Shown here: in pieces, positions 34,549 through 43,417 of the stretch | Numbering within the stretch: the first letter of the stretch is position 1 | Layout: the number at the start of each line of letters is the position of its first letter | Source of the DNA: Ferruginibacter sp. | GTDB taxonomy: Bacteria > Bacteroidota > Bacteroidia > Chitinophagales > Chitinophagaceae | DNA: 64,000 nt | Reading direction: 5' to 3' | NCBI GenBank assembly: GCA_019638485.1 | Contig: JAHBTP010000001.1 | Coordinates: 1,364,001-1,428,000 of the forward strand | Notes under the pieces: model-generated | Told to the model about the DNA's origin: nothing | Databases searched by the model: none | Seen by the model: the letters and a program-made list of their open reading frames with translations, nothing else | Position numbers and translations under genes: made by a program

Positions 34549-35613
34549 TTATTTTTTCTTTGCTCGTTCATATTGTTGTGGCCATGATGAGTGCACATTC
34601 AATTGTTCTGCTGCAATAATTGGGAAATAAGGGTTTCTCAACATCTCTCTTGCCATAAAAATCAAATCAGCATTACCGGCATTCAAAATCTCCTCTGCCT
34701 GATGGGCATCGGTAATAAGGCCAACCGCCCCTGTAAGAATCCCTGTTTTCTTAATGGCTGCTGCAAAAGACACCTGGTATCCGGGAAAAGTTTGAATATG
34801 TACTCCGGGTATAATTCCCCCGGATGAGCAATCTATCAAATCTACTCCTATATTATTTAAAAATCTTGCCAATTCAACAGACTCTTCTACCGACCAGCCT
34901 CCGGTAACATAATCAGTAGCAGATATACGCACAAACAAGGGCAAATGCTTTGGTATCACTTTACGTATTTCTTCAACAACCTGAAGCAGAAACCGAATTC
35001 TATTTTCAAATGAGCCACCATAATCATCAGTGCGTTTATTGCTTAATGGAGATAAAAATTCATGAATAAGATAGCCATGAGCAGCGTGTACTTCAATCAC
35101 ATCAAAACCTGCTTCAACAGCTCTTTGTGCGCCAAAAGTAAAATCGGCTACCAACCTGTTAATTTCCGATAAGGTTATTTCTTCCGGCAATGGCTCATAA
35201 TCACGGTAAGGGATAGACGAAGGCGAAATAACCGACCATCCACCTACATTTTTCCCCATTTTCTTTATGCCATGCCAAGGCGGTGTAGTGCTTCCTTTCC
35301 GCCCGCTATGTGCAAGTTGGATACCCGGAACAGAATTATGTTCTTTTATAAAGGAGGTGATACGGCTCAGACCTTGAATAAACTTATCATCCCACAAACC
35401 CAGGTCTCCCGAAGAAATGCGTCCTTCAGGCGAAACTGCTACTGCTTCTGTAAAAACCAATCCTGCCCCACCAATAGCGCGGCTACCTAAATGCACCAGA
35501 TGCCAATCATTTATAAATCCATCTTTTGAACTATACTGGCACATAGGTGAAACAACCAACCTATTAGGGAGGGTTACACCACGAATAGTTAATGGAGAAA
35601 AGAGATTAGCCAT
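34549..35613 (-). CDS. NADH:flavin oxidoreductase, Old Yellow Enzyme family (YqjM/NamA-like)
   Basis: 354 residues. An FMN TIM-barrel ene-reductase with VSPMCQYSSKDGFINDWHLVHLG (the redox-tuning Cys of the YqjM class), IQLAHSGRKGS, DVIEVHAAHGYLIHEFLSPLSNKRTDDYGGSFENR (the catalytic His pair region) and LIFMAREMLRNPYFP. It reduces activated C=C bonds using NAD(P)H. The stop lies 10 bases before the nitroreductase start on the minus strand. No lesions. Confidence 0.95.
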   Translation of the reverse strand: MANLFSPLTIRGVTLPNRLVVSPMCQYSSKDGFINDWHLVHLGSRAIGGAGLVFTEAVAVSPEGRISSGDLGLWDDKFIQGLSRITSFIKEHNSVPGIQLAHSGRKGSTTPPWHGIKKMGKNVGGWSVISPSSIPYRDYEPLPEEITLSEINRLVADFTFGAQRAVEAGFDVIEVHAAHGYLIHEFLSPLSNKRTDDYGGSFENRIRFLLQVVEEIRKVIPKHLPLFVRISATDYVTGGWSVEESVELARFLNNIGVDLIDCSSGGIIPGVHIQTFPGYQVSFAAAIKKTGILTGAVGLITDAHQAEEILNAGNADLIFMAREMLRNPYFPIIAAEQLNVHSSWPQQYERAKKK

Positions 35614-35743
35614 AAAGTAAAATTAAAATTATAGCAAAGGATAAGCAACGATGTGGGTTTATCATTACCTTATACTAACAAAGCTATTGGTTATATTTAA
35701 TTAAAATTAATTAAGGAGATATAGGTGGGTCATAAAAGAAGCA

Positions 35744-35820
35744 CCCCTGAGACCAGGGGCGCCATTTACCAAAACTAACTGCTTATGAGAAAAACTTTAA
35801 TTTTAAAAAGTGTACTGTAA
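35744..35820 (+). other. Hairpin plus 11-codon leader-like reading frame
   Basis: CCCCTG-AGAC-CAGGGG (35744-35759) is followed by ATG AGA AAA ACT at 35785 and a stop at 35818-35820 (MRKTLILKSVL). The arrangement resembles the untranslated leader and signal-peptide start of secreted-protein genes in this phylum, with the rest of the gene missing. It is either a relic or a chance start. The surrounding 35614-35870 interval holds nothing else. Confidence 0.3.
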
Positions 35821-35870
35821 ATTTCCTCATAAATATGTTGTATTGCTGTTAATGGTGTAATAATAATTCG

Positions 35871-36839
35871 TTAAGATACCTCAGGGAAAAAGCCATTTAC
35901 GAATTGTCTCTTATCAAAAACAAGTAAATCATTCGCCTTTTCGCCAACACCAATAAACTTTACAGGAATGGCAAACTGATTAGCAATAGCCAGCACTACG
36001 CCTCCCTTTGCTGTTCCATCTAACTTAGTAATAGCCAATGCGGTTACGTCGGTTGCGGCGGTGAAATGCTTTGCTTGCTCTACTGCATTTTGTCCGGTAC
36101 TTCCATCCAAAACAAGCAACACCTCATGAGGGGCATTAGGAATTACCTTTTGAATTACCCGTCTAATTTTCACCAATTCATCCATTAGGTGGCTTTTATT
36201 ATGTAATCTTCCGGCAGTATCAATTAAAATAACATCAACATCTTTTGCTACGCCAGACAGTACAGTATCATAGGCCACTGAAGCCGGATCACTTCCCATT
36301 TCCTTTTTAACAATGGATACTCCGGTTCTTTCACTCCATATAGTGAGTTGATCTACAGCAGCAGCTCTAAAAGTATCAGCTGCTCCTAATAGCACCTGTT
36401 TTCCGGCCAGCTTAAAATTATGAGCCAGCTTGCCAATGGTAGTAGTTTTGCCTACTCCATTTACGCCAACAACCAAAATAACATGAGGTTTATGTGATGT
36501 GGGGAGTTCAAAATTTTCATAAGAAGTATCCGCCGGAGCGCTAACAAGGATATTTTCAATTTCTTCTCTTAAAATTCCATTCAGTTCTGTTACATTAAGG
36601 TATTTATCCCGAGAAACTCTTTTTTCAATTTGTTCAATTATTTTAACCGTTGTTTCGATACCTACATCTGCACCCACCAAAGCTTCTTCCAGATTATCTA
36701 AAATATCTGCATCTACCGTGCTTTTTCCTACAATGGCCTTGCTGATTTTGGAGAAAAATCCTTCTCTTGTTTTTTCCAGCCCTTTTGAAACCTGTTCCTG
36801 TTGTTCTTTCTTCTTAAAAAGTTTATCAAAAAATCCCAT
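35871..36839 (-). CDS. ftsY: Signal recognition particle receptor FtsY
   Basis: 322 residues. The acidic A domain is very short, leaving the NG domain: N helix bundle, then GTPase motifs GVNGVGKTTTIGKLAH (G1), LLGAADTFRAAAVDQL, DVILIDTAGRLHNK (G3), ITKLDGTAKGGV (G4) and GVGEKANDLLVFD. It docks SRP-ribosome complexes at the cytoplasmic membrane and hydrolyses GTP with Ffh. It follows the rpmB-rpmG-DUF4295 operon but is separated from it by a terminator; a TAATTTTG -7-like element on the minus strand at 36865-36858 could be its own promoter. Confidence 0.97.
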   Translation of the reverse strand: MGFFDKLFKKKEQQEQVSKGLEKTREGFFSKISKAIVGKSTVDADILDNLEEALVGADVGIETTVKIIEQIEKRVSRDKYLNVTELNGILREEIENILVSAPADTSYENFELPTSHKPHVILVVGVNGVGKTTTIGKLAHNFKLAGKQVLLGAADTFRAAAVDQLTIWSERTGVSIVKKEMGSDPASVAYDTVLSGVAKDVDVILIDTAGRLHNKSHLMDELVKIRRVIQKVIPNAPHEVLLVLDGSTGQNAVEQAKHFTAATDVTALAITKLDGTAKGGVVLAIANQFAIPVKFIGVGEKANDLLVFDKRQFVNGFFPEVS

Positions 36840-36892
36840 ACTAATTTATTGTAGATGCAAAATTACCAAAAATGAGTGGGTTGGGATGACAA

Positions 36893-36916
36893 TAAAAAAG
36901 CCTCCTGAAGGAGGCT
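36893..36916 (-). terminator. Terminator of the rpmB-rpmG-DUF4295 operon
   Basis: AGCCTCC (36899-36905) and GGAGGCT (36910-36916) form a 7-base-pair stem with a four-base loop, and on the minus strand the stem is followed by six T residues. It closes the ribosomal operon before ftsY. Confidence 0.85.
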
Positions 36917-36936
36917 AAATATATTTTAGAACCGTA

Positions 36937-37107
36937 TTAATGATTCAAGAATTCTTTCACCTTGTCTTTATGAATGATAGCTTCTTTAAAAGTATATGCG
37001 CCGGTTTTTGGGCTTCGCACAGTTTTAATAACCTTAGTCCAGTTTTTTGCTTCGGCTGCTGCCTTTTGGTCTTTGGTTTTAATCGCGGTTTTAGCTGCTT
37101 TTGCCAT
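36937..37107 (-). CDS. DUF4295 family small protein
   Basis: 56 residues: MAKAAKTAIKTKDQKAAAEA at the start, WTKVIKTVRSPKTGAYTFKE in the middle and KVKEFLNH at the end. This is the DUF4295 protein that in Bacteroidota is regularly encoded directly after rpmB and rpmG. The strong basic charge and constant location suggest a ribosome-associated protein, but no function is established. It starts 37 bases after rpmG and ends at the operon terminator. Confidence 0.9.
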   Translation of the reverse strand: MAKAAKTAIKTKDQKAAAEAKNWTKVIKTVRSPKTGAYTFKEAIIHKDKVKEFLNH

Positions 37108-37144
37108 GATATATCAGTTTATCGCCTTTATACGGCGGAATGGA

Positions 37145-37327
37145 TTATTTAATTTCTTTGTGAACAGTAACCTTTTTCAAAATTGGGTTAAACTTTTTTA
37201 ACTCAAGTCTTTCAGGTGTATTTTTTTTATTCTTGGTAGTGATGTAACGACTAGTACCAGGCATTCCGCTGGTTTTATGTTCTGTACATTCCATAATTAC
37301 CTGAACCCTGTTTCCTTTCTTTGCCAT
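37145..37327 (-). CDS. rpmG: 50S ribosomal protein L33
   Basis: 60 residues: [39 protein letters not shown], and [15 protein letters not shown] at the end. Only one cysteine is present, so it is a zinc-independent (C-) L33. It lies 22 bases after rpmB in the ribosomal operon. Confidence 0.98.
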   Translation of the reverse strand: MAKKGNRVQVIMECTEHKTSGMPGTSRYITTKNKKNTPERLELKKFNPILKKVTVHKEIK

Positions 37328-37349
37328 TATTAAAGAATTTTATCGCTTA

Positions 37350-37586
37350 TTAAATTTTATTTCCTGCTGCGCGCATTTCTTTCACCACAGTCATTAACCC
37401 GTTTTTATTGATTGTACGAATTGCTTCAGAAGATACTTTTAACGTAATCCATCTGTTTTCTTCCGCCAGGAAATAGCGTTTTGTTTGAAGGTTAGGTAAA
37501 AAGCGGCGTTTGGTTTTAATATTCGAATGCGAAACTTTATTACCAGTCATCGGCTTTTTCCCTGTAACCTGACATACTCTTGCCAT
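37350..37586 (-). CDS. rpmB: 50S ribosomal protein L28
   Basis: 78 residues: [20 protein letters not shown], then [18 protein letters not shown] and the closing helix. First gene of the rpmB-rpmG-DUF4295 operon, with a short leader that contains a 7-base-pair hairpin right at the presumed transcript start. Only one Cys is seen, so this is the zinc-free form. Confidence 0.98.
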   Translation of the reverse strand: MARVCQVTGKKPMTGNKVSHSNIKTKRRFLPNLQTKRYFLAEENRWITLKVSSEAIRTINKNGLMTVVKEMRAAGNKI

Positions 37587-37601
37587 TGTGCTAAAATTTA
37601 T

Positions 37602-37628
37602 TCCCGAATTTTTCGGGATGCAAAGGTA
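37602..37628 (-). promoter_or_regulatory. rpmB promoter -7 element and 5'-terminal leader hairpin
   Basis: On the minus strand TACCTTTG (37628-37621) is followed at once by TCCCGAA-AAA-TTCGGGA (37618-37602). The hairpin would be at or next to the 5' end of the mRNA. A near-identical arrangement precedes rplU. No clear -33 TTTG was found. Confidence 0.6.
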
Positions 37629-37766
37629 GGAAAAATCTTGTAATAAAATGAGCGCGAAACGAATAATTTTAAAAAAGTGTGGCTAAATAAGGGAACAGGG
37701 GTAAAAAAGCAATCTTTGATGGCTAAATTAGCTTAAAAATCAGCACAATAAGAAAAAAATACAAAT

Positions 37767-38174
37767 ATGGAGCATATAGTTACCACCCAGCACAATACAG
37801 GCATGAAATTTACCAGTGATATTGACAATTTTTCTATCTTAATGGATAGCTCAGAAAACGGGCTGCCCGGCGGGCCAAGTCCTAAGAAATTGATGCTGGC
37901 CTCATTGGCCGGTTGTACCGGAATAGATGTTGTTTCGATATTAACAAAGATGCAAGTTTCTTATTCTGAATTTAATATAACTACAATAGCACGGCTTACC
38001 ACCGAGCATCCTAAGATTTATGACAATATTAAAATTATATATAAGGTAAAGGTTGACGAAATTAATCATCAAAAGTTTAAACGTGCGGTAGATTTATCCA
38101 TAGAAAAATATTGTGGTGTGATGGCTATGTATCGCCATTTTGCAAAAATTGAAACTGAAATAGTGTTTTTGTAA
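37767..38174 (+). CDS. OsmC family protein
   Basis: 135 residues with the peroxiredoxin-like OsmC/Ohr fold: GLPGGPSPKKLMLASLAGCTGIDVVSIL carries the first active Cys, and SIEKYCGVMAMYRHF the second. Proteins of this branch (YhfA-like) reduce organic hydroperoxides or act on unknown thiol substrates. It is alone, divergent from rpmB. The length is normal. Confidence 0.9.
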   Translation: MEHIVTTQHNTGMKFTSDIDNFSILMDSSENGLPGGPSPKKLMLASLAGCTGIDVVSILTKMQVSYSEFNITTIARLTTEHPKIYDNIKIIYKVKVDEINHQKFKRAVDLSIEKYCGVMAMYRHFAKIETEIVFL

Positions 38175-38254
38175 GAAAAGAATTTTTTTCAGAGATGCTC
38201 TGAATTGGACTCTATGTGAGCTAATTTAAAAAAAAGTGAGAACAGCATTTTTCA

Positions 38255-38600
38255 TTTCAGTTCAGGTTTTGATATTATTTGAAACCCAAAACCATAACTC
38301 ATCATGATAATTTTAAGGTACTACCTCAAACAGATGGGGAACTGGTGTTCCCACCCTAAAGCAAATTTCGGATTTATGTAAACGCGGAACAATACCTCGG
38401 TTAGGTACTTTTTGGGTTACTTTTTAAAAAAAGGGAAAACTGCGTTTCCCACCCCGGTTCAAAGTTCGTTTTTTCGAAAACATGGAACAATTCCTCATCA
38501 AGGTACTTTGTGGGGCAAATACCCCATTCAGGCGGGGGCTATGCCCCCCCACCCCAATTCAAAATTAAGATTAATTCAAACACGAAACAATACCTCAAAT
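38255..38600. repeat. Four diverged units of a ~97-bp repeat with co-varying hairpins
   Basis: Three units each carry a hairpin: GGGAAC-TGGT-GTTCCC (38337-38352), GGGAAA...TTTCCC (38433-38450) and GGGGGC-TAT-GCCCCC (38534-38548). Each is followed by ACCC and, about 45-55 bases later, by a conserved box near GGAACAATACCTC (38386-38398, 38484-38496, 38584-38596); AGGTACT boxes are at 38316, 38403 and 38501. A more worn unit lacking the hairpin precedes them (TTCAGGTTTTG to AACTCATC). Stem sequences differ between units while pairing is kept. No gene is seen between 38175 and 39095. Confidence 0.75.
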
Positions 38601-38825
38601 TCGGGATTTATGGAGTATAACGGTAAGGCATAAACGATTTTTATTTTCCATTTATTCCTTTCACCTTAATAGAAATGTCGAAAATATATAGCACATAAAA
38701 AGATGATTAGTCTATCAGGGTTGTATTTTAATAACTCATTTAATTTAGCACCTGGCCTTTCAATGGAGTCATTGCTTATTACCATTACAACTTGCCTTTA
38801 TTTATATCCATATATTTAATTCGCT

Positions 38826-38913
38826 GCGTGAGGGATAGCAGTGAAAAGCCCACAGCGAGAAACGAGCGAGGACTTGTAACGAATAGCCCGACCCACCACC
38901 GGTGGGGCACGCC
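38826..38913. repeat. Bacteroidota-type intergenic structured repeat
   Basis: Begins GCGTGAGGGATAGCAGTG, continues through AAAGCCC, GCGAGAAACGAGCGAGGA, CTTGTAACGAATAGCCCGAC and ends with CCACCGGTGG and GGGCACGCCC. I recognise this arrangement from memory as a repeat widespread between genes of Bacteroidota; the identification was not checked. Overlapping open frames on both strands here are not coding. Confidence 0.55.
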
Positions 38914-39066
38914 CATACAATTTTTACTTTCCTTTTTCCGGTTTTGTTTGATATGGCAAACTTTCAAATTGTTATTCTGACCTGTACTGGATTGTTTTTT
39001 ATTTTTTTTAACTGGCTGGTTATTCTTTCGGAGGGGGTAGAAAAGCGCCGATAAGGCCAAATCCTT

Positions 39067-39074
39067 TATATTTG
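39067..39074 (+). promoter_or_regulatory. -7 promoter element for the DUF2723 gene
   Basis: TATATTTG lies 22 bases before the ATG and matches TAnnTTTG exactly. No clear upstream TTTG was found at the right distance. Confidence 0.45.
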
Positions 39075-39095
39075 TTCACCTGAAAACAGAACTAT

Positions 39096-42000
39096 ATGAA
39101 GTATAAATTGGTAAACAATATTACCGGTTGGATTATCGCTATTATTGCGTGTAGTGTTTATATATTAACGATGGAGGCAACTGGCAGTTTGTGGGATTGT
39201 GGTGAATTTGCTTCGAGTGCGTATAAATTACAGATTCCTCACCCTCCGGGAGCGCCCCTGTTTGTTATGATTGGGCGGCTATTTATGATTCCATTTGATC
39301 CTTCTACCGCAGCTACCGGTATTAATTTAATGAGTGCATTAGCGAGCGGTTTTACTATTCTTTTTCTGTTTTGGAGTATTACGCATTTGGCACACAAGCT
39401 AACGCTAAAAAACACTAAGGAACTTACTTCCACTCATATTTTGGGTATTATGGCTGCCGGTGTGGTAGGTGCCTTGGCTTATACTTTTTCAGATTCGTTT
39501 TGGTATAGTGCTGTTGAAGGTGAAGTTTATGCGTTGTCTGCTTTTTTCACTGCACTTGTTTTTTGGGCTGCATTAAAATGGGAACAAAGCGTAACCGAAG
39601 AAGAAGCCAGAGGAATCCGGGGCCATTTTACAAAAGCAGACCGTTGGATTATCCTCATCTTTTATTTGATGGGGCTTAGTATTGGTGTGCATCTGCTCAA
39701 CTTACTTACGCTCCCTGCCATTGTTTTGTTATATTATTTCAAACGCTACAAAGTTACGAGATGGGGAACGGTGTTTGCTTTTATTATCGGATGTTTAATT
39801 ACCGGTGTTGTTCAAATTGCGGTTATTCAATGGAGTATTAAGTGGGCTGGAAATATGGATGTGTTTTTTGTAAATAGCTTAGGTCTTCCCTATTTTTCCG
39901 GATTTGGCTTTTTGTTTTTACTACTTGCTGCCGGTATTTTCTTTGGCATCAGAATGGCCAATAAGAAAAATTGGAATTTTTTAAAATTGGGTATGTGGAG
40001 TTGTGCATTTATGTTGGTAGGTTATTCTTCTTACCTCACCACCATGATTAGAAGTAATGCTGATCCTTCAATTGATATGTTTAATGTAGATAATCCGGTA
40101 ACCTTAGTTGGATATGTTAGCCGTGAGCAATATGGTGATTGGCCCATTTTGTATGGCCAGGATTTTACAGCAGAAGTGATTGATACAAAGGTTACTAAAA
40201 CATATATCAAGGCAGATGGTAAGTATGAAAATAAGGGAAGAAAATTTGAATATATCTATGCCCCGGAGGATATGCATGTGTTTCCACGAATGTGGGATCA
40301 AAGCAATGATCAGGGGCGTGCTGATTATTATGCTGCATTTGCAGGTATAAGCAGGGATAGTAATGGTAATTGGGATGGTAAGCCCACTATGCGTGATAAT
40401 ATTGCATTCTTTATGCAGTATCAATTGAATTGGATGTATTGGCGTTATTTTATGTGGAATTTTTCAGGTAAACAAAATGACGTGCAAGGTTTGTATATGG
40501 GTAATGTGCGTGATGGAAACTGGATAACCGGGATTGGTTTTATTGATAAAATGCGGCTGGGTGATCAAAACACAATGCCTGATTCTATAAAAGAAAACAA
40601 AGCTAATAACAAACTCTTTGCACTTCCTTTTTTACTGGGATTATTAGGATTAATATATCAGGTTAAAAAAGACAAACGTGATGCACTTATAGTAGGTTCA
40701 TTATTTTTCTTTACCGGAATTGCGATTTGCATTTATCTTAATCAACCCGGGTTACAACCTCGCGAACGTGACTATGCTTTTGCAGGCTCATTTTATGCTT
40801 TTGCGTTTTGGATTGGGTTAGGCGTTTTGTATGTACGTGATGCAATAGAGAAATCATTAAAGAAATTATCTGTTGCCACAATAGTTGCATCTGTTGTTTG
40901 CTTTTTAAGTGTTCCATTATGGATGGGTATTCAGGAGTGGGATGACCATGACAGGAGCCATAAATTACTTGCTCGTGATTTGGCCATTAATTATTTAGAA
41001 AGTTGTGCGCCGAATGCAATACTGGTAACTTTTGGTGATAATGACACCTATCCTCTTTGGTATGCTCAGGAGGTTGAAGGTATTCGTCCCGATATTCGGG
41101 TTATTAACAGCAGCTTGTTAGGCACAGATTGGTACATTAACCAATTACGTTATAAGATTAACAATAGTGCTCCTATTGATCCTATATGGTCGGCAACACA
41201 AATTGAAGGCTCAAACCGAGATATTATTTATTATGCACCAAGAACAGGTGTTGACCCTAACGCCTTTATGGATTTGTACAGCATGATGAAGGATTATGCA
41301 GGTAGTGATAACCCTGCAAATATGGAACAAGGCCGTGATGGCAGTTGGCTAAACGTTTTCCCTTCAAAGCGTGTGTCCCTACCTGTTAATTTGGATTTGG
41401 TAAGAAAGAATGGTACGGTAAATTCCAATGATAGCGTAGTAAGCTCGGTTGATTTTGAAATTCCTAAAAACACGTTATTTAAAAACGATGCGGCTATTTT
41501 AAATATAATTGCGGCCAACAAGTGGGAAAGGCCTATCTATTTCACCTCGCCCTACCGTGAGTTAGGATTTGGAGATTACTTAAGGCAAGATGGAATGACT
41601 TATCGTTTAGTGCCTGTTAAAGGTGATGAAGTTAATACCGATTGGGCAGCTGATAAGATGCTGAATAAATTTAGGTTTGGTAATGCCAACAGACCGGGTG
41701 TATATTTTGATGAAGAAAATCGGCGACATCTAAATGGCATTCGTTTGGCTTTTGCAAATGCTGCTTTCGCAGAGGTAGAAGCAAACAAGGAAGATGTGGC
41801 AAAACGAATGCTCAATCATATTGACAACATGATGCTTCAACAAAATATTCCCTATGGGATGATAAGCCGAAATCAGCAACACAACCAAATCAGTTTCCAA
41901 CTGATGTATGCTGCTTATCGGGCAAACGATACCACATTAGCACGAAAAATTTCATCTGCATTGAAAAAAGATATCCTACAACAGCAAACCTATTATATGG

Positions 42001-42152
42001 CATTATCAGATACTCGAAGAGATAACTTAGCCGATGAAGAAGAACGGAATAATATGATCTTATCAGCCATTAACCAGGTAGAGGAACAGTTTAAAGCAAT
42101 GCAACAACACATTGAAACCGGCAAGTCATTTAATATACAACCGAGCAATTAA
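39096..42152 (+). CDS. DUF2723 domain membrane protein (putative protein glycosyltransferase)
   Basis: 1018 residues. The first half carries about 11 membrane segments and begins with the DUF2723 signature: LTMEATGSLWDCGEFASSAYKLQIPHPPGAPLFVMIGR. Acidic residues in this first loop are typical of GT-C (PMT/OST-like) transferases, and DUF2723 is thought to glycosylate exported proteins in Bacteroidota (inference of family role). The C-terminal half is soluble and probably periplasmic; it includes LVTFGDNDTYPLWYAQEVEGIRPDIRVIN and a terminal helical part. It is monocistronic, with a -7 element upstream and a terminator downstream. Confidence 0.9.
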   Translation: MKYKLVNNITGWIIAIIACSVYILTMEATGSLWDCGEFASSAYKLQIPHPPGAPLFVMIGRLFMIPFDPSTAATGINLMSALASGFTILFLFWSITHLAHKLTLKNTKELTSTHILGIMAAGVVGALAYTFSDSFWYSAVEGEVYALSAFFTALVFWAALKWEQSVTEEEARGIRGHFTKADRWIILIFYLMGLSIGVHLLNLLTLPAIVLLYYFKRYKVTRWGTVFAFIIGCLITGVVQIAVIQWSIKWAGNMDVFFVNSLGLPYFSGFGFLFLLLAAGIFFGIRMANKKNWNFLKLGMWSCAFMLVGYSSYLTTMIRSNADPSIDMFNVDNPVTLVGYVSREQYGDWPILYGQDFTAEVIDTKVTKTYIKADGKYENKGRKFEYIYAPEDMHVFPRMWDQSNDQGRADYYAAFAGISRDSNGNWDGKPTMRDNIAFFMQYQLNWMYWRYFMWNFSGKQNDVQGLYMGNVRDGNWITGIGFIDKMRLGDQNTMPDSIKENKANNKLFALPFLLGLLGLIYQVKKDKRDALIVGSLFFFTGIAICIYLNQPGLQPRERDYAFAGSFYAFAFWIGLGVLYVRDAIEKSLKKLSVATIVASVVCFLSVPLWMGIQEWDDHDRSHKLLARDLAINYLESCAPNAILVTFGDNDTYPLWYAQEVEGIRPDIRVINSSLLGTDWYINQLRYKINNSAPIDPIWSATQIEGSNRDIIYYAPRTGVDPNAFMDLYSMMKDYAGSDNPANMEQGRDGSWLNVFPSKRVSLPVNLDLVRKNGTVNSNDSVVSSVDFEIPKNTLFKNDAAILNIIAANKWERPIYFTSPYRELGFGDYLRQDGMTYRLVPVKGDEVNTDWAADKMLNKFRFGNANRPGVYFDEENRRHLNGIRLAFANAAFAEVEANKEDVAKRMLNHIDNMMLQQNIPYGMISRNQQHNQISFQLMYAAYRANDTTLARKISSALKKDILQQQTYYMALSDTRRDNLADEEERNNMILSAINQVEEQFKAMQQHIETGKSFNIQPSN

Positions 42153-42272
42153 TAATATTGGATGCTGTTTGAGAAAAATGCCAAAATAAAACTAAAGGAT
42201 GTTTTTGAAGAGCAACTTAATTTAGAAAAAAGATGAAACTATTTAACTAAACAAAGTTCAAGTATAAAGTAT

Positions 42273-42303
42273 AAAGAGACTGTATTTTTCAGTCTCTTTT
42301 TTA
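42273..42303. terminator. Intrinsic terminator between DUF2723 gene and murB
   Basis: AAAGAGACTG (42273-42282) pairs perfectly with CAGTCTCTTT (42290-42299) around a 7-base loop, followed by a T run. It serves the DUF2723 gene and possibly the converging murB transcript. Confidence 0.9.
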
Positions 42304-42380
42304 TTACAAAATTAAAAACATCATTATTGAGCTAAATAAGGAGCTATTATATTGGTTAAAAATAAACTCTCTATAAAAAA

Positions 42381-43409
42381 TTAGCCAATTACATTTACCT
42401 CAGGCACAAGGTGAATATTAAACCTATCCATTACACTTTTTTGGATATCACTACACAATTCAAGAATTTCCTTGCCCGAGGCTTTCCCAAAATTAACCAA
42501 TACTAATGCCTGCTTATCATAGCATCCGGCATCCCCACGCCTAAACCCTTTCCACCCACATTGTTCTATAAGCCAACCTGCAGCAACTTTATACTGTCCA
42601 TTACCTAAGTCATATCCTACAATTGCAGGAAACTTAGCTTTTAATAAATGAAAGGAATCAGAAGAGATAAAAGGATTTTTAAAAAAACTACCGGCATTCC
42701 CAATTTTTTTTGGATCCGGAAGTTTACTTTGTCGAATATGAATAACTGCATTTGATACATCTTTAATGGTAGGCGTATTAATCTTCATTTTTTCCAGTTC
42801 CTGCTTTATTGCTCCATAAGATGTATTTACGATTGGTTTTTTATTTAATTTAAATACTACATCATAAATAACGAACTGATTTTTATACTTCACTTTAAAA
42901 ACACTGTCGCGATAGCCTAATGCACATGTTGAAGCAGGGAAAATTACTAACTCACCACTTGAACGATTAATAGCATGTACTTCATACAACACATCTTTAA
43001 CTTCTACACCATAAGCTCCTATATTTTGCATTGGTGATGCACCAACCAGCCCGGGTATTAAAGAAAGATTTTCTATCCCGGCCCAATTATTATTTACACA
43101 ATGCATCACAAAGCTATGCCACACCTCCCCTGCTCCAACTTTAAGCCAAACATTATTTTCATCTTCCCTTAAAATTTTTATCCCCTTTATATTCACCTTA
43201 ATTACTGCAGCCGGCAGGTTTGAAACAAACAACACATTACTACCTCCTCCTAAGATAACAGGAGGGGTTTGTTTATTCCTTCTTTCATACTCCAGCGCTT
43301 CCTTAATCTCATCCTGATGATGTGTTTCATATAATGTGTGAGTTTGCACATCTATACCAAAGGTGTTGTAGTCACGAAGGGATTTATTTGAAAATATTTT
43401 CAATGCCAT
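42381..43409 (-). CDS. murB: UDP-N-acetylmuramate dehydrogenase (type I MurB)
   Basis: 342 residues. An FAD enzyme reducing UDP-GlcNAc-enolpyruvate to UDP-MurNAc in peptidoglycan synthesis. Seen: NTFGIDVQTHTLYE, the FAD-site VILGGGSNVLFVSN, NLSLIPGLVGASPMQNIGAYGVE, the catalytic YRDSVFK tyrosine, and GNAGSFFKNPF with the catalytic serine; the extended C-terminal domain marks type I. It is the last gene of plsC-priA-murB, starting 8 bases after priA. Confidence 0.97.
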   Translation of the reverse strand: MALKIFSNKSLRDYNTFGIDVQTHTLYETHHQDEIKEALEYERRNKQTPPVILGGGSNVLFVSNLPAAVIKVNIKGIKILREDENNVWLKVGAGEVWHSFVMHCVNNNWAGIENLSLIPGLVGASPMQNIGAYGVEVKDVLYEVHAINRSSGELVIFPASTCALGYRDSVFKVKYKNQFVIYDVVFKLNKKPIVNTSYGAIKQELEKMKINTPTIKDVSNAVIHIRQSKLPDPKKIGNAGSFFKNPFISSDSFHLLKAKFPAIVGYDLGNGQYKVAAGWLIEQCGWKGFRRGDAGCYDKQALVLVNFGKASGKEILELCSDIQKSVMDRFNIHLVPEVNVIG

Positions 43410-43417
43410 AATTAAAG

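Noticed and set aside
38255..38600. CRISPR array
   Set aside because: Units are about 97 bp, diverged, with no short exact direct repeats or unique spacers, and there are no cas genes in the window.
38785..39060. Overlapping open frames on both strands over the intergenic repeat
   Set aside because: The sequence is explained by the structured repeat; neither frame looks like a protein and they compete for the same bases.
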